A DNA stretch of 64,000 bases from Sepiola atlantica (lineage: Eukaryota; Mollusca; Cephalopoda; Sepiida; Sepiolidae), in the NCBI GenBank assembly GCA_963556195.1, contig OY744553.1, positions 5,346,388-5,410,387 of the forward strand, given 5' to 3'. Positions 21,501 through 35,362 of the stretch are shown in pieces. The notes under the pieces were generated by a model. The model searched no databases, was not told the origin of the DNA, and saw only the letters and a list, made by a program, of their open reading frames with translations. Numbering within the stretch: position 1 is the first letter of the stretch; every line of letters starts with the position of its first letter. The position numbers and the translations under genes are program-made.

Positions 21501-24500
21501 TTAGACTATATATCGGGTATTTAGATCTGTATGGCTAGGTTTCCTTCCTTTTATCTACTTGCCTATCTGGTACCTAAGGTACTTAAGCTTTTTTTTTTTG
21601 TTTAAAATGACTCAAAGCTTCTTTAGACTATATATTGGGTATTTAGATCTGTATGGCTAGGTTTCCTTCCTCTTATCTACTTGCTTATCTGGTACCTAAG
21701 GTACTTAATCTTAAGTAGTTCATCCAAACGGGTGGTCTGTCTTTTCTTCCATCGCCGGTCTGTCGTCTGCATGTATTGCAACTGTGCACTAAACATACAA
21801 TATTGCACATGTTGACATGAATAGAAACATTCGTTTGTAGGGTTAGGGTAGTCATGACCAAAATTTTACGTTTTTCTAAACCCCATGAATTAAAATTTTA
21901 TAGAATTCCATGAATTTAAATGAAACTTAGTGGACTTTTTAGTGTACTAACTTCCTTTTGGCCAAGATCAAAATGATGTATCTGTTCCGATGGATACTAC
22001 TACACCCTATAGACCGGTATCGTCTTGGTCTTCGGGTCTTGATGCCGCCGGTCTGTGGGTTTGTTCTGTGCAGTTCTAGGAGGTCTACCTTCCCAGGCTG
22101 TGCCTCCCCTCTTTGGGGTGGAGTAAGTTTATCGCTTACTGCCTGAGGCGCCCATACCGGGGAATGTCGACGGGGCTTCCAAGGCATTTTTTGTAGGCCA
22201 GAGTGCTCATCTTCTCGGGCGCTGGCTTTTAAAATCCCACTTTCCCGACCTTGTGTCACATCTTACCTTGTGGGAGGAAGATAAATAGAAATTTTGTACC
22301 AATATTTGCTCGACCTTTTTTTTTTTCATATGTGTGTGTCTGTATAATTTAGTTAGAGACCACTAACACCAATGTAAATTAGATGGTAAAATAAGTCTCT
22401 GTACGTCTATTATAGTTCTTGGATTAGTAGTTGTAGAACAGTGTAGCTAGCAGATAAGTTTTTTTTTTTTGGGGTCCCCCGATTTATAAAATCGGGGGAC
22501 GTATATTTTGAGGTATGTCCGTCCGGATTTTTCTCCGCAACCATCCATTGAATTTCTCTGAAATTTTGCATGAAGTTGTAACTTTGGGTAGGTTAGAAAG
22601 TGACATTCTCCGATTTAAAAAAAAAAATCTGGTTAGCCCCCCCCCCCCGGGGGTCAAAAGGCCCCGAAATGGCAAAAAATGACATATTTTGCCCCATAAC
22701 TTTTCATCCATCCATTCAATTTCTCTGAAACTTGGCCAAGATGTGGAGGCAATTGTTCCTAATAGAAAATAAGTATCGCTAACCTTGGAAAAAATCTGGT
22801 TCGCGTCCCCAGGAGGTCAAAAGCCCCCTAAAATGGCAAGAAATTACCATTTTCTCCCATAACGTTTGATCCATCCATTCAATTTTTCTGAAACTTGGCC
22901 AAAATGTAGAGGCAATAGTTCTGGATATGAAATGAGCATCCTTGACCTCAGAAAAATTCTGGTTCACGCCCCCAGGGGGTCAAAGGGGGGGGGGGTAAAA
23001 AATGCCCCAAATTGCCCAAATTTATTGCATTTTACACTCGCCACATCGAGTAACATACAGAGGGGGACCACGCACGCGCGGCTGTTTTTTTTTACTTAGT
23101 TCACCTAAAACAAGGCAAGTTGCCACTGTAGACGTAAGAGACTACTGAGAATTGTACAGCGAAATGCTTGTTGACATTCAGTTTAAATTTCTGCATGTCT
23201 GAAACAGAGCAGGGAGGGAGTTCCAGATGCAGAGACCATGAGGAAAGAAGCTATTGGAGTAGAAGGCTCTCTGGCATCTGGGGACCTCCACAGTGAATGG
23301 ATGGGATTTAGCTGATTGTCGGGTTGGTCGAGTGTGTTTACGTCGAGGAGGCACTAGAGCAGCAAGTTTATTGGAGCACATTCCATTGAAGTATTTGTAA
23401 AACAAGCAAAAGAATACAACATTGCGGCGATGGGACAGCGGCCGGAGCTTGGTGGATAGTGAGGGACCTATCAGATTAGAGACTCTTTTTTGGACCTTGT
23501 CGTTTATGAAAATCAGGAACAGTAAAGGTCCAAGGATCGATTCCTGGGGTACACCTGCATTAATGTCATGTTGTTTCTTACAAGTTTTCTATGGCTTTTT
23601 GGCTAACATCAAAATGTAGTATCTGTTCCGATGGATACTGCACCCCATACTGGTGTTGTCTTGGCCTTCGGGTCTTGATTTACACCGGTCCTGTGCAGTT
23701 CTGGGAGGTCCACCTTCCCAGGCTTTGCCTCCCCTCTTTGGGGAGGAGTAAGTCTATTGCTTACTGTCTGAGGCGCCTCTACCGGGGAATGCCGACGGGG
23801 CTACCCAGGCAATTTTTAAACCCCACTTTCCCGACCCGACCTTGGGTTACATCTTACTTGTGGGAGTAAGATAAAAACTGGCCTTGTGCCTAACTCCTGG
23901 AGAGGAGTAAATCAATACAGGACTAAGGGTTACGGTTAAATCTAGCGTAGGTGTGACTAAAATTTCACGGTTTTCTAAACCCCATGAATTAAAATTTCAC
24001 GGTTTTCTAAACCCCATGAATTAAAATTTCAGAAAACATAAATTGAAATGAAACCTGTTTGCATACAAAATCGTTTGAATCCAATATGAGTCAGAGCACG
24101 TCAAAAATGCACAAAACTCAAAAAGGGAGATAACTTGTCAGTTATTCCCCTTGAGAATTTGGAGAGTTACGTCCCCTTGGCTTCCAACAAGAGACAGACA
24201 TTTTGTGATGTTATCGTTATCGGTTCCCGTTGTAAATGTCAATGAATTAGTAAATCCTCTTTTTCCAATTGTAAAAAAGTAAAAAAATAATCAAAAACTT
24301 AGTGAATGATTTGCAAAAAAAATATCCTTTTGTAAGTAAGTAAATATTCTGCAATAATTTTATCAAACAGCATCAGTTATTCGCATGCAGCGCTCAGGAG
24401 GCCCCGAGTTTAACATACCTAAAGTTCGCTTCATTTTGATTTATTTTCTGATTTGAAATTTTGTTTTTCAGGACAACCAGGTTATTGGCATCGGCAGTGG

Positions 24501-25891
24501 TTCGACTATCGTCTATGCGGTTGAAAGACTTGGTAAGTACTTTTTTTATGTTGCGATTACAAAACTGACTCAACCATCTGCGAATGTGGAGAGGAGGGCT
24601 ATACAATGCCTTGTCTGCCCCCGACTGTCCAACCGGTGTAGCTTGAAAGATCTTGCAGGGTACAACACTAATGCAAAGGATTGCGTACAAAAGTGGGAAA
24701 CTATCGTATGACCACATGACACTTCAAAAACACGCAAAGAACATTTGTTGACCGGCTTGATTCCTTTGTTTACATTCTTACTGGAGGGACCACGTGAAGG
24801 TTTCCAACATCCATAAATGAAAGTGGTGATATGGAACCGACTGGATGCGAATTAGGAAGGAAAAGGAAAGGAAAAAAAAGAAAGAAAGAGGAAAGAAAAA
24901 GAAAGAAGAAAAGAGAAAGGAAAAAAAAGAAAGAGGAAAGAAAAAGGAAAGGAAAAGGAAAGGAAAAGGTCGTCAGTCCTTGTCGTTACACACTTAACAA
25001 ACGCTCCCTCCTAGAAAAAAGAAAGTAATATGGTATGTGTTATTTGGATTATTCGGACTACTATTCGTATCTTGCGTGCTATTCTCACAGCGTTTCAGCC
25101 GATGTAACCTTTGACCTTCTTCAGGTTCGTCTTGTCGAACTCTGAAATCTGTACAGAATTTCGAACACAATCTTTAATTTAATCCGTGACAGTACCTAGC
25201 TCTTGTTTCGTCAGCCATGACCGGGTAGAAGTCTTAAGTAATTCGGAATTGTATTCTTAGTATCGCCCGTACTTAGGATTTGACCTTTAACCCCCCCCCC
25301 CCCCCCGGGCAGTACTGAGACTACAATTACGAATGACTTAAGACTTCCACCCTGTCATGGCTGACAGAATGAGAACAATCTACTCCCATGTATTAAATAA
25401 AGGGTTTTATTTAGAAATTCCATACAGATTTCCGTGTTCGACAAGATGCACCTGAAAAAGGGTCGGAGGTTACATCCGAAATGTTGTGAGAATAACACCC
25501 AAGATGAGAACACTCGTCTGAATAATCCAAATAATACAATTTTTTTAATTGCTGTACAAATTAGATTTCAATTATGAATTACTGAAGATTTCTACTCAGT
25601 CATGGCTGACAGAATGAGAACAATCTACCCCCGTGAATTAAAATAAACTTAGTAGTATGTTTAAGAAGGCTGAGGGCAATGCAAAGTGCCGGGTAGATTA
25701 CGAGCTGGAAAGAACAAAAAAAATAAATCGAAGTGAGACTTACTATTTATTTTTTCTTAAAATCTTACATAACAGCAAGTGTGGTGTTGGCTGTTTGTGT
25801 GTTGTCCTGATGATTATTAAAAATCATTTATTTAATATTTCGGGAAATAGAAACTTCCATTTTCTGTATTGTTTCCATTCTTCACTTTCAC

Positions 25892-25925
<34 letters not shown>

Positions 25926-28900
25926 ATCAGTACCATTGGAGAGCCATGAATATTATAACTGTCCTGTTTTTAAATCTCCGAAACAGTTACATGGTAAACA
26001 GCTGATGATCCCTGTGTTTATATTAGACGCTTACGTTAAGGTCTCCTGTTTTTGTTTCACTCTTAGATACTTAATCCCCCTTTTTATTTTATTTACTTAC
26101 TATTATATTTTTTTTTTCTGAATTTTCCAACGAATGTTAAGTCTGCAATATTTTGGATTTAGTTAGTTTCTCTGGGAATTTAAACTGCATTTTCCGTTTT
26201 TTTCTTTTTTTTTTTTCTTTTTGTTTAAAATAACTCAAAGCTTCTTTAGACTATATATATATATATATATATATATGAGAATGGTAGTTTGCTTGAAGCA
26301 TTGCTGGGAATAGTAGTAGCATGTATAAGAAGATTTCTACTCAGTCATGGCTGACAGAATGAGAACAATCTACCCCCGTGAATTAAAATAAACTTGCTTT
26401 TACTACCAACGACGTTCCAACTGCAAAGCTTATGAACACAAAATAATTGATCCATTTATAAAAATTAAATATCTGATTTTGCAATACTGATTTTTCAGCA
26501 ACTAATCGTCCGGCACCTTTTTTAATCCAGACAAAATCACGGGATGGAACTTGATAATCCTGCTTCCAACGGACTAGTTTACTTGGCGGTCAACAGTTGT
26601 TTTTCTTATTGCTAATGTCATAGAAACAGTAGGAGGATATAGCTCTCTCTCAATTACAAGTCCTCTTCATGCTACCTGAATCACTAAGTTCAAATATTTA
26701 GTAAGAGACATATTTTTCACTCCACCATTTACTCAGCAGTAAAATAATGTCATATAAACAGTAGGAGGAGATAACCCTCTCTCAATTACAAGTCCTCTTC
26801 ATGCTACCTGAATCACTAAGTTCAAATATTTAGTAAGAGACATATTTTTCACTCCACCATTTACTCAGCAGTAAAATAATGTCATATAAACAGTAGGAGG
26901 AGATAACCCTCTCTCAATTACAAGTCCTCTTCATGCTACCTGAATCACTAAGTTCAAATATTTAGTAAGAGACATATTTTTCACTCCACCATTTACTCAG
27001 CAGTAAAATAATGTCATATAAACAGTAGGAGGAGATAACCCTCTCTCAATTACAAGTCCTCTTCATGCTACCTGAATCACTAAGTTCAAATATTTAGTAA
27101 GAGACATATTTTTCACTCCACCATTTACTCAGCAGTAAAATAATGTCATATAAACAGTAGGAGGAGATAACCCTCTCTCAATTACAAGTCCTCTTCATGC
27201 TACCTGAATCACTAAGTTCAAATATTTAGTAAGAGACATATTTTTCAATGCACCATTTACTCAGCAGTAAAATAATGTCATATAAACAGTAGGAGGAGAT
27301 AACCCTCTCTCAATTACAAGTCCTCTTCATGCTACCTGAATCACTAAGTTCAAATATTTAGTAAGAGACATATTTTTCACTCCACCATTTACTCAGCAGT
27401 AAAATAATGTCATATAAACAGTAGGAGGAGATAACCCTCTCTCAATTACAAGTCCTCTTCATGCTACCTGAATCACTAAGTTCAAATATTTAGTAAGAGA
27501 CATATTTTTCACTCCACCATTTACTCAGCAGTAAAATAATGTCATATAAACAGTAGGAGGAGATAACCCTCTCTCAATTACAAGTCCTCTTCATGCTACC
27601 TGAATCACTAAGTTCAAATATTTAGTAAGAGACATATTTTTCACTCCACCATTTACTCAGCAGTAAAATAATGTCATATAAACAGTAGGAGGAGATAACC
27701 CTCTCTCAATTACAAGTCCTCTTCATGCTACCTGAATCACTAAGTTCAAATATTTAGTAAGAGACATATTTTTCACTCCACCATTTACTCAGCAGTAAAA
27801 TAATGTCATATAAACAGTAGGAGGAGATAACCCTCTCTCAATTACAAGTCCTCTTCATGCTACCTGAATCACTAAGTTCAAATATTTAGTAAGAGACATA
27901 TTTTTCACTCCACCATTTACTCAGCAGTAAAATAATGTCATATAAACAGTAGGAGGAGATAACCCTCTCTCAATTACAAGTCCTCTTCATGCTACCTGAA
28001 TCACTAAGTTCAAATATTTAGTAAGAGACATATTTTTCACTCCACCATTTACTCAGCAGTAAAATAATGTCATATAAACAGTAGGAGGAGATAACCCTCT
28101 CTCAATTACAAGTCCTCTTCATGCTACCTGAATCACTAAGTTCAAATATTTAGTAAGAGACATATTTTTCACTCCACCATTTACTCAGCAGTAAAATAAT
28201 GTCATATAAACAGTAGGAGGAGATAACCCTCTCTCAATTACAAGTCCTCTTCATGCTACCTGAATCACTAAGTTCAAATATTTAGTAAGAGACATATTTT
28301 TCACTCCACCATTTACTCAGCAGTAAAATAATGTCATATAAACAGTAGGAGGAGATAACCCTCTCTCAATTACAAGTCCTCTTCATGCTACCTGAATCAC
28401 TAAGTTCAAATATTTAGTAAGAGACATATTTTTCACTCCACCATTTACTCAGCAGTAAAATAATGTCATATAAACAGTAGGAGGAGATAACCCTCTCTCA
28501 ATTACAAGTCCTCTTCATGCTACCTGAATCACTAAGTTCAAATATTTAGTAAGAGACATATTTTTTCACTCCACCATTTACTCAGCAGTAAAATAATGTC
28601 ATATAAACAGTAGGAGGAGATAACCCTCTCTCAATTACAAGTCCTCTTCATGCTACCTGAATCACTAAGTTCAAATATTTAGTAAGAGACATATTTTTTC
28701 ACTCCACCATTTACTCAGCAGTAAAATAATGTCATATAAACAGTAGGAGGAGATAACCCTCTCTCAATTACAAGTCCTCTTCATGCTACTCGAATCACTA
28801 AGTTCAAATATTTAGTAAGAGACATATTTTTCAATGCACCATTTACTCAGCAGTAAAATAATTTCAATTAAACAGTAGGAGGAGATAACCCTCTCTCAAT

Positions 28901-31632
28901 TACAAGTCCTCTTCATGCTACTCGAATCACTAAGTTCAAATATTTAGTAAGAGACATATTTTTCAATGCACCATTTACTCAGCAGTAAAATAATTTCAAT
29001 TAAACAGTAGGAGGAGATAACCCTCTCTCAATTACAAGTCCTCTTCATGCTACTCGAATCACTAAGTTCAAATATTTAGTAAGAGGCATATTTTTCAATG
29101 CACCATTTACTCAGCAGTAAAATAATTTCAATTAAACAGTAGGAGGAGATAACCCTCTCTCAATTACAAGTCCTCTTCATGCTACTCGAATCACTAAGTT
29201 CAAATATTTAGTAAGAGACATATTTTTCAATGCACCATTTACTCAGCAGTAAAATAATTTCAATTAAACAGTAGGAGGAGATAACCCTCTCTCAATTACA
29301 AGTCCTCTTCATGCTACTCGAATCACTAAGTTCAAATATTTAGTAAGAGACATATTTTTCAATGCACCATTTACTCAGCAGTAAAATAATTTCAATTAAA
29401 CAGTAGGAGGAGATAACCCTCTCTCAATTACAAGTCCTCTTCATGCTACTCGAATCACTAAGTTCAAATATTTAGTAAGAGGCATATTTTTCAATGCACC
29501 ATTTACTCAGCAGTAAAATAATTTCAATTAAACAGTAGGAGGAGATAACCCTCTCTCAATTACAAGTCCTCTTCATGCTACTCGAATCACTAAGTTCAAA
29601 TATTTAGTAAGAGGCATATTTTTCAATGCACCATTTACTCAGCAGTAAAATAATTTCAATTAAACAGTAGGAGGAGATAACCCTCTCTCAATTACAAGTC
29701 CTCTTCATGCTACTCGAATCACTAAGTTCAAATATTTAGTAAGAGGCATATTTTTCAATGCACCATTTACTCAGCAGTAAAATAATTTCAATTAAACAGT
29801 AGGAGGAGATAACCCTCTCTCAATTACAAGTCCTCTTCATGCTACTCGAATCACTAAGTTCAAATATTTAGTAAGAGACATATTTTTCACTCCACCATTT
29901 ACTCAGCAGTAAAATAATAACATCAAAATACATTTTCTTTTTTGTTTTGTAACAAAAATGAATATATTATTTTATTTCATTTTAATAATTTAACATTAAT
30001 ATTTTATGATAATTATATTTGCCCTTTATCAACTAATGTTCTACCATCTTTTTAATACAGACAAAATCACTAGAGGGAAGCTGATAATCCCGAAGACACC
30101 AGACTAGTTTACTAGGCGGCCAACAGATGGCTCTGTGTGTAGCATGCTATAAATTTGTTTGTTTACATTGCGCCTTCTGGTGGTCATCATCTAGTCGTGT
30201 TAGTGTCACAGATCCCCCCGACTCTCTCACGCCATCTCGCTCTATCGTCCATTACACAACCAGGTAGGTTATCAAAGGTGAATTGTGAGTCTTCTGTTGG
30301 TTGTTTGAGGTAGGTTCTATGCGGTCTACCCACTGAGCCCCATCCCTGTTTTGGCATCCACAGGAGAACATCGCTGGTTTTTCTGTTTCTGATCAAGGCT
30401 GAAATCTGAAGGATGTGTTCGTAGAGTTGCTCTCTCGTGGGCTGCTGTCTCTCCAGATATTAAGAGCGGCTCTTAGCGTTCTGGTGTACACACCATCAAT
30501 TTTCTTTAATCTTTTTTTTGTTTTTGTTTAGCTGCTACTTCTATTTTTTTTTTTTTGTGAAAGTTCAGGTAGTACTTCCATTTTTTTTTTTCTTTTTTTT
30601 TTTTTTTCTTTTTTTGTGAAAGTTCAGGTAGTACTTCAATTTTTTTGTGAAAGTTCAGGTAGTACTTCCATTTTTTTGTGAAAGTTCAGGTAGTACTTCC
30701 ATTTTTTTGTGAAAGTTCAGGTAGTACTTCAATTTTTTTGTGAAAGTTCAGGTAGTACTTCCATTTTTTTGTGAAAGTTCAGGTAGTACTTCCATTTTTT
30801 TTTTCTTTTTTTGTGAAAGTTCAGGTAGTACTTCAATTTTTTTGTGAAAGTTCAGGTAGTACTTCCATTTTTTTTGTGAAAGTTTAGCTGCTACTTCCAT
30901 TTTTTTATGAAAGTTCAGGTAGTACTTCCATTTTTTTATGAAAGTTCAGGTAGTACTTCCATTTTTTTTTTCTTTTTTTTTTTTTTCTTTTTTTGTGAAA
31001 GTTCAGGTAGTACTTCAATTTTTTTGTGAAAGTTCAGGTAGTACTTCCATTTTTTTTTTCTTTTTTTGTGAAAGTTCAGGTAGTACTTCCAATTTTTTTG
31101 TGAAAGTTCAGGTAGTACTTCCATTTTTTTTGTGAAAGTTTAGCTGCTACTTCCATTTTTTTATGAAAGTTCAGGTAGTACTTCCATTTTTTTATGAAAG
31201 TTCAGGTAGTACTTCCATTTTTTTTTTCTTTTTTTTTTTTTTCTTTTTTTGTGAAAGTTCAGGTAGTACTTCAATTTTTTTGTGAAAGTTCAGGTAGTAC
31301 TTCCATTTTTTTGTGAAAGTTCAGGTAGTACTTCCATTTTTTTGTGAAAGTTCAGGTAGTACTTCCATTTTTTTGTGAAAGTTCAGGTAGTACTTCCATT
31401 TTTTTGTGAAAGTTCAGGTAGTACTTCCATTTTTTTGTGAAAGTTCAGGTAGTACTTCCATTTTTTTGTGAAAGTTCAGGTAGTACTTCCATTTTTTTTT
31501 TTTTTTTTTTTTTTTTTGTGAAAGTTCAGGTAGTACTTCCATTTTTTTGTGAAAGTTCAGGTAGTACTTCCATTTTTTTGTGAAAGTTCAGGTAGTACTT
31601 CCATTTTTTTGTGAAAGTTCAGGTGCTACTTC

Positions 31633-31680
<48 letters not shown>

Positions 31681-34600
31681 TGAAAGTTCAGGTGCTACTT
31701 CCACGTTTCATCTTCATAAAGAGATTTGACTTTCTGGTCACTTTCACCTTGTCCTGTCTAACCCAGGTGTTGCTGATTCACACTTTTTGGTTCAATCTGG
31801 AATTTTGCTTTGCAACTTTACTACCAAGATAGATAAACTCGTCGACAATTTTAAAACAAATCCCACTTAGGCAAGAGATATTACCATGTTGGTTCAGGAG
31901 AATGTGCTCCGTTTTGTTTTAGTTAGAGATAGTTTTAATAGAAATATGTTACATTTTTTCACCGGGGAACGTCGGGTAGCCCTGCTAGTACTATATAAAA
32001 GTTGATGTTTCTTTCCCCTCTTTTCTTTCTTCCCTCATAAGCTCAACGAGTCCGAGACGAACATTTGAACGTCAAGTGTGTACCGACATCGTTTCAGGTG
32101 GGTTTTTTGTCTTTTTTTCTTTTTTCTTTTTTTTTCTCCTTTTTTTTCTTTTTTTTTCTCCTTTATATCCTTTTTTTTTTCTCCATTTTCTTTTCTTTTT
32201 TTTTTCTCCTTTGTTTTTCTTTTTTTCTCTCTTATTTTTAACGCTTAAATTCACTTAGATAGATAATAAATATTTTCCTTTTTCTATATTAATAAAAAAA
32301 AATTAGGACAAATACGTGCATGTTTTTTTATTTTTTCTCTCACGTCAACATGAATTTTATAATTACACATGTTTTTGTTTTCTTTTTTCTTTGCTAAGTA
32401 GAAAATATATTTTAGACTGGGCATTTGTGTTTGTGTGTGTTCAGAGCGAATTTTGCTGGATTAACTGCCAAACGATGTGCATTCAGCCCCAAATTTCTCC
32501 ACTAACCACTTTAGCTAGCTTTAATGGACCCCTGAAATTCCGTTAAACTCTTCCTCGCTTCCTTCTTGTTGACTACTTAAACTATCTCTAGCCAGGTTTT
32601 TATTCATCTCCCTTTCTCTCATGTTTTCCTTGGCCTTCCCCTGCCAACTGACCCTGCTACCGCAACTGTTCAACCGAATATAAGTTGATCCGAATATAAG
32701 TTGATCTTTCTTTTTTCTGAGAGGAAAGAGAGTAGAGTTTTTAACTGCAACAGTTCAGTCGTCGTTTTAGAGCTGGTTGTGTGTGTGTTTTATCTACACA
32801 TTATTGTCTCTTTAGTCTCCCCCCACCTTTGGGGGGGGGGGGTGATTGGCTAAATTTGTGTTGAAACCCAATGGATTCACAATTTGTCTCCTGCCGCGAG
32901 TAGAATAACAACTTGTGTTCAATGAATTGTTTACAATACGTAATATTTTGATTTGCCATTAAATTTACTAAAAAGGGGTTGATATGCTGTAAAACCGATC
33001 AATCTGATTAATCTTTCTCATTTAGGATTAAAAATTTACTTTACTTTTTGCCTTGTATTTTCATTTGCCTGGCCTTGCCTTTTTTCATTTGCTTTGCCTT
33101 GCCTTTTTCATTTTGCTTTGCTTTGCCTTTTTTCATTTATTTTGCTTTGCCTTTTTTCATTTATTTTGCTTTGCTTTTTTCATTTATTTTGCTTTGCCTT
33201 TTTTTCATTTATTTTGCTTTGCCTTTTTCATTTTGCTTTGCTTTGCCTTTTTTCATTTATTTTGCTTTGCCTTTTTCATTTTGCTTTGCTTTGCCTTTTT
33301 TCATTTATTTTGCTTTGCCTTTTTTCATTTATTTTGCTTTGCCTTTTTTCATTTATTTTGCTTTGCCTTTTTTTCATTTATTTTGCTTTGCCTTTTTTCA
33401 TTTATTTTGCTTTGCCTTTTTTCATTTTGCCTTGCCTTACCTTTTTTCATTTTGCCTTGCCTTACCTTTTTTCATTTTGCCTTGCCTTACCTTTTTTCAT
33501 TTTGCCTTGCCTTACCTTTTTTTCATTTTGCCTTGCCTTACCTTTTTTTCATTTTGCCTTGCCTTACCTTTTTTCATTTTGCCTTGCCTTACCTTTTTTC
33601 ATTTTGCCTTGCCTTACCGTTTTTCATTTTGCCTTGTCTTTTTTTCTCTCACTTGTCTTGTCTGGATTTCCTGTGTTTGCTTACTAACAATTTTCAATGC
33701 ATCTTTTCTGTCGTTTCCATTGGTAAGGCTGCGGCTCTTCTGACTGGCTCGTCTACTGATTCTCTTTCACAGTCTCGGCAATTAATTACACAAAACGAAC
33801 TCCTTCTCAGTGACTTGGAAAGAACTCCAATGGTAAGCATTTCTCATTTCTTCGGGGGGTTTTCTTTTTTATTATCTATCCAGGTTACCGGGGGGGAGGG
33901 GTCCGACTAGTCTGGCAGGGCACCGAGTCTTGCTGCCACCTGATAGGTGTTGCATCAAAATCCGACACTTGACAAACTGCCGTGCTGAGGAGCGTGGTGA
34001 AGCCATGGATGGACGAGATCGCTGCAGGGCGCCTCTACACACAGGGCCAAGACGACCCAGGCAGGGCTGCTCAATGTTCCTCACTACTGGTTGCCGGACT
34101 TATGCCGCCCCCTCCTCCTCCTCACCCGACTACAACTCCCGTAATTATTTCTTCTGGGGCATGATCGAGGTCAAGACGAACAAGCATGGCCCAACACAGT
34201 CGACTCTGGAACCTGCCATCATGAAGGTGTTGACTACTATGGTCGCCAAAGCGTGTGACTTATTTCATGTCCGCCTTGAGATGATCGTCTCTGCTGGTGG
34301 CGGTTACATTGAAAAATAATGTAGTATGCAACTTTAACTGTTGCATAATAAACTGTCGGGTCTCTGCATATACAACTTTTGTTTTTATTGCCTATTTCGT
34401 TTTTTTTTTTTTTTCAAGTGTCCGATTTTGCTGCAACACCCTATATATATTAGACATCCTATATATGTTACCTATATATATATATATGTATTCCATGAAA
34501 AATTCCAGTATACTGAAATCATATGCCCTTAATACGGTTACGATGAAAATTCATATACACTAAATGTACAAAAGCAAGGAAATTCCCAAATGTTTACACT

Positions 34601-35323
34601 TTTATTGTCATTAATTAAGGGTATGACTACATATCAACCAAACCATTTCATTATCACATCACTACAGTATAAATCTCTATGCATGAGTGGATGAAGTGTG
34701 TGAGGTGCGCTGAAGAAAAATTCCTACCAGTAAAATACATAGCCCTGTTGTGCTCGCATACCCTTAATGACAATAAAAGTGTACAAATTTGGGAATTTCC
34801 TTGCTTTTGTACATTTAGTGTATATGAATTTTCATCTTAACCCTATTAAGGGCATATGATTTCAGTATACTGCCAATTTTTATGGAATGTCACTACTTTT
34901 GTAAAGGCTATGCCTCAATACAATGTCTTCTCATAACTGATATAGTTGGTAGTTTGACTAATCAAGGTATATGGTAAACTGAAATTAAAATGCCATCAAC
35001 TAGAACCTAGAACCTCTATCTCTGCCAAAAATCAGCTGAATCCATCAAATAATTGATGAGATACAGGGTGGCACGTACGTACGTACGCACAGATTTCATG
35101 ATTGAACTTTCTGGATCTCTGGGTTGCCTTGACTAATGATGCTGAAATTCTACACACTTATAGAACCTATCAAATAAAAAATTTGGGCAAAGTTTTAACT
35201 AATTTGGTTTATTGGTTTTTGAGTTATGATTGATCAAAGAAATGAGATTTCCAGCATAGGCCATTCGTGGGTCTATTAAGAGATAGAGCGCTCTCGCGCC
35301 TCCCTTGATTATATATTACCTAT

Positions 35324-35362
<39 letters not shown>

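Noticed and set aside
26617..29918. CRISPR-like array of regular repeats
   Set aside because: Whole 132-bp units are repeated with no unique spacers, in a eukaryotic intron: satellite DNA.
30556..31700. CRISPR-like array of ~31-bp repeats
   Set aside because: The spacers are only T-runs; this is a minisatellite.
33048..33910. Long overlapping open frames of Phe/Leu/Cys (up to 285 codons)
   Set aside because: They run through the TTTGCC minisatellite, whose unit lacks stops in all frames. Only exon 4 (33773-33832) within one of them is real coding sequence.
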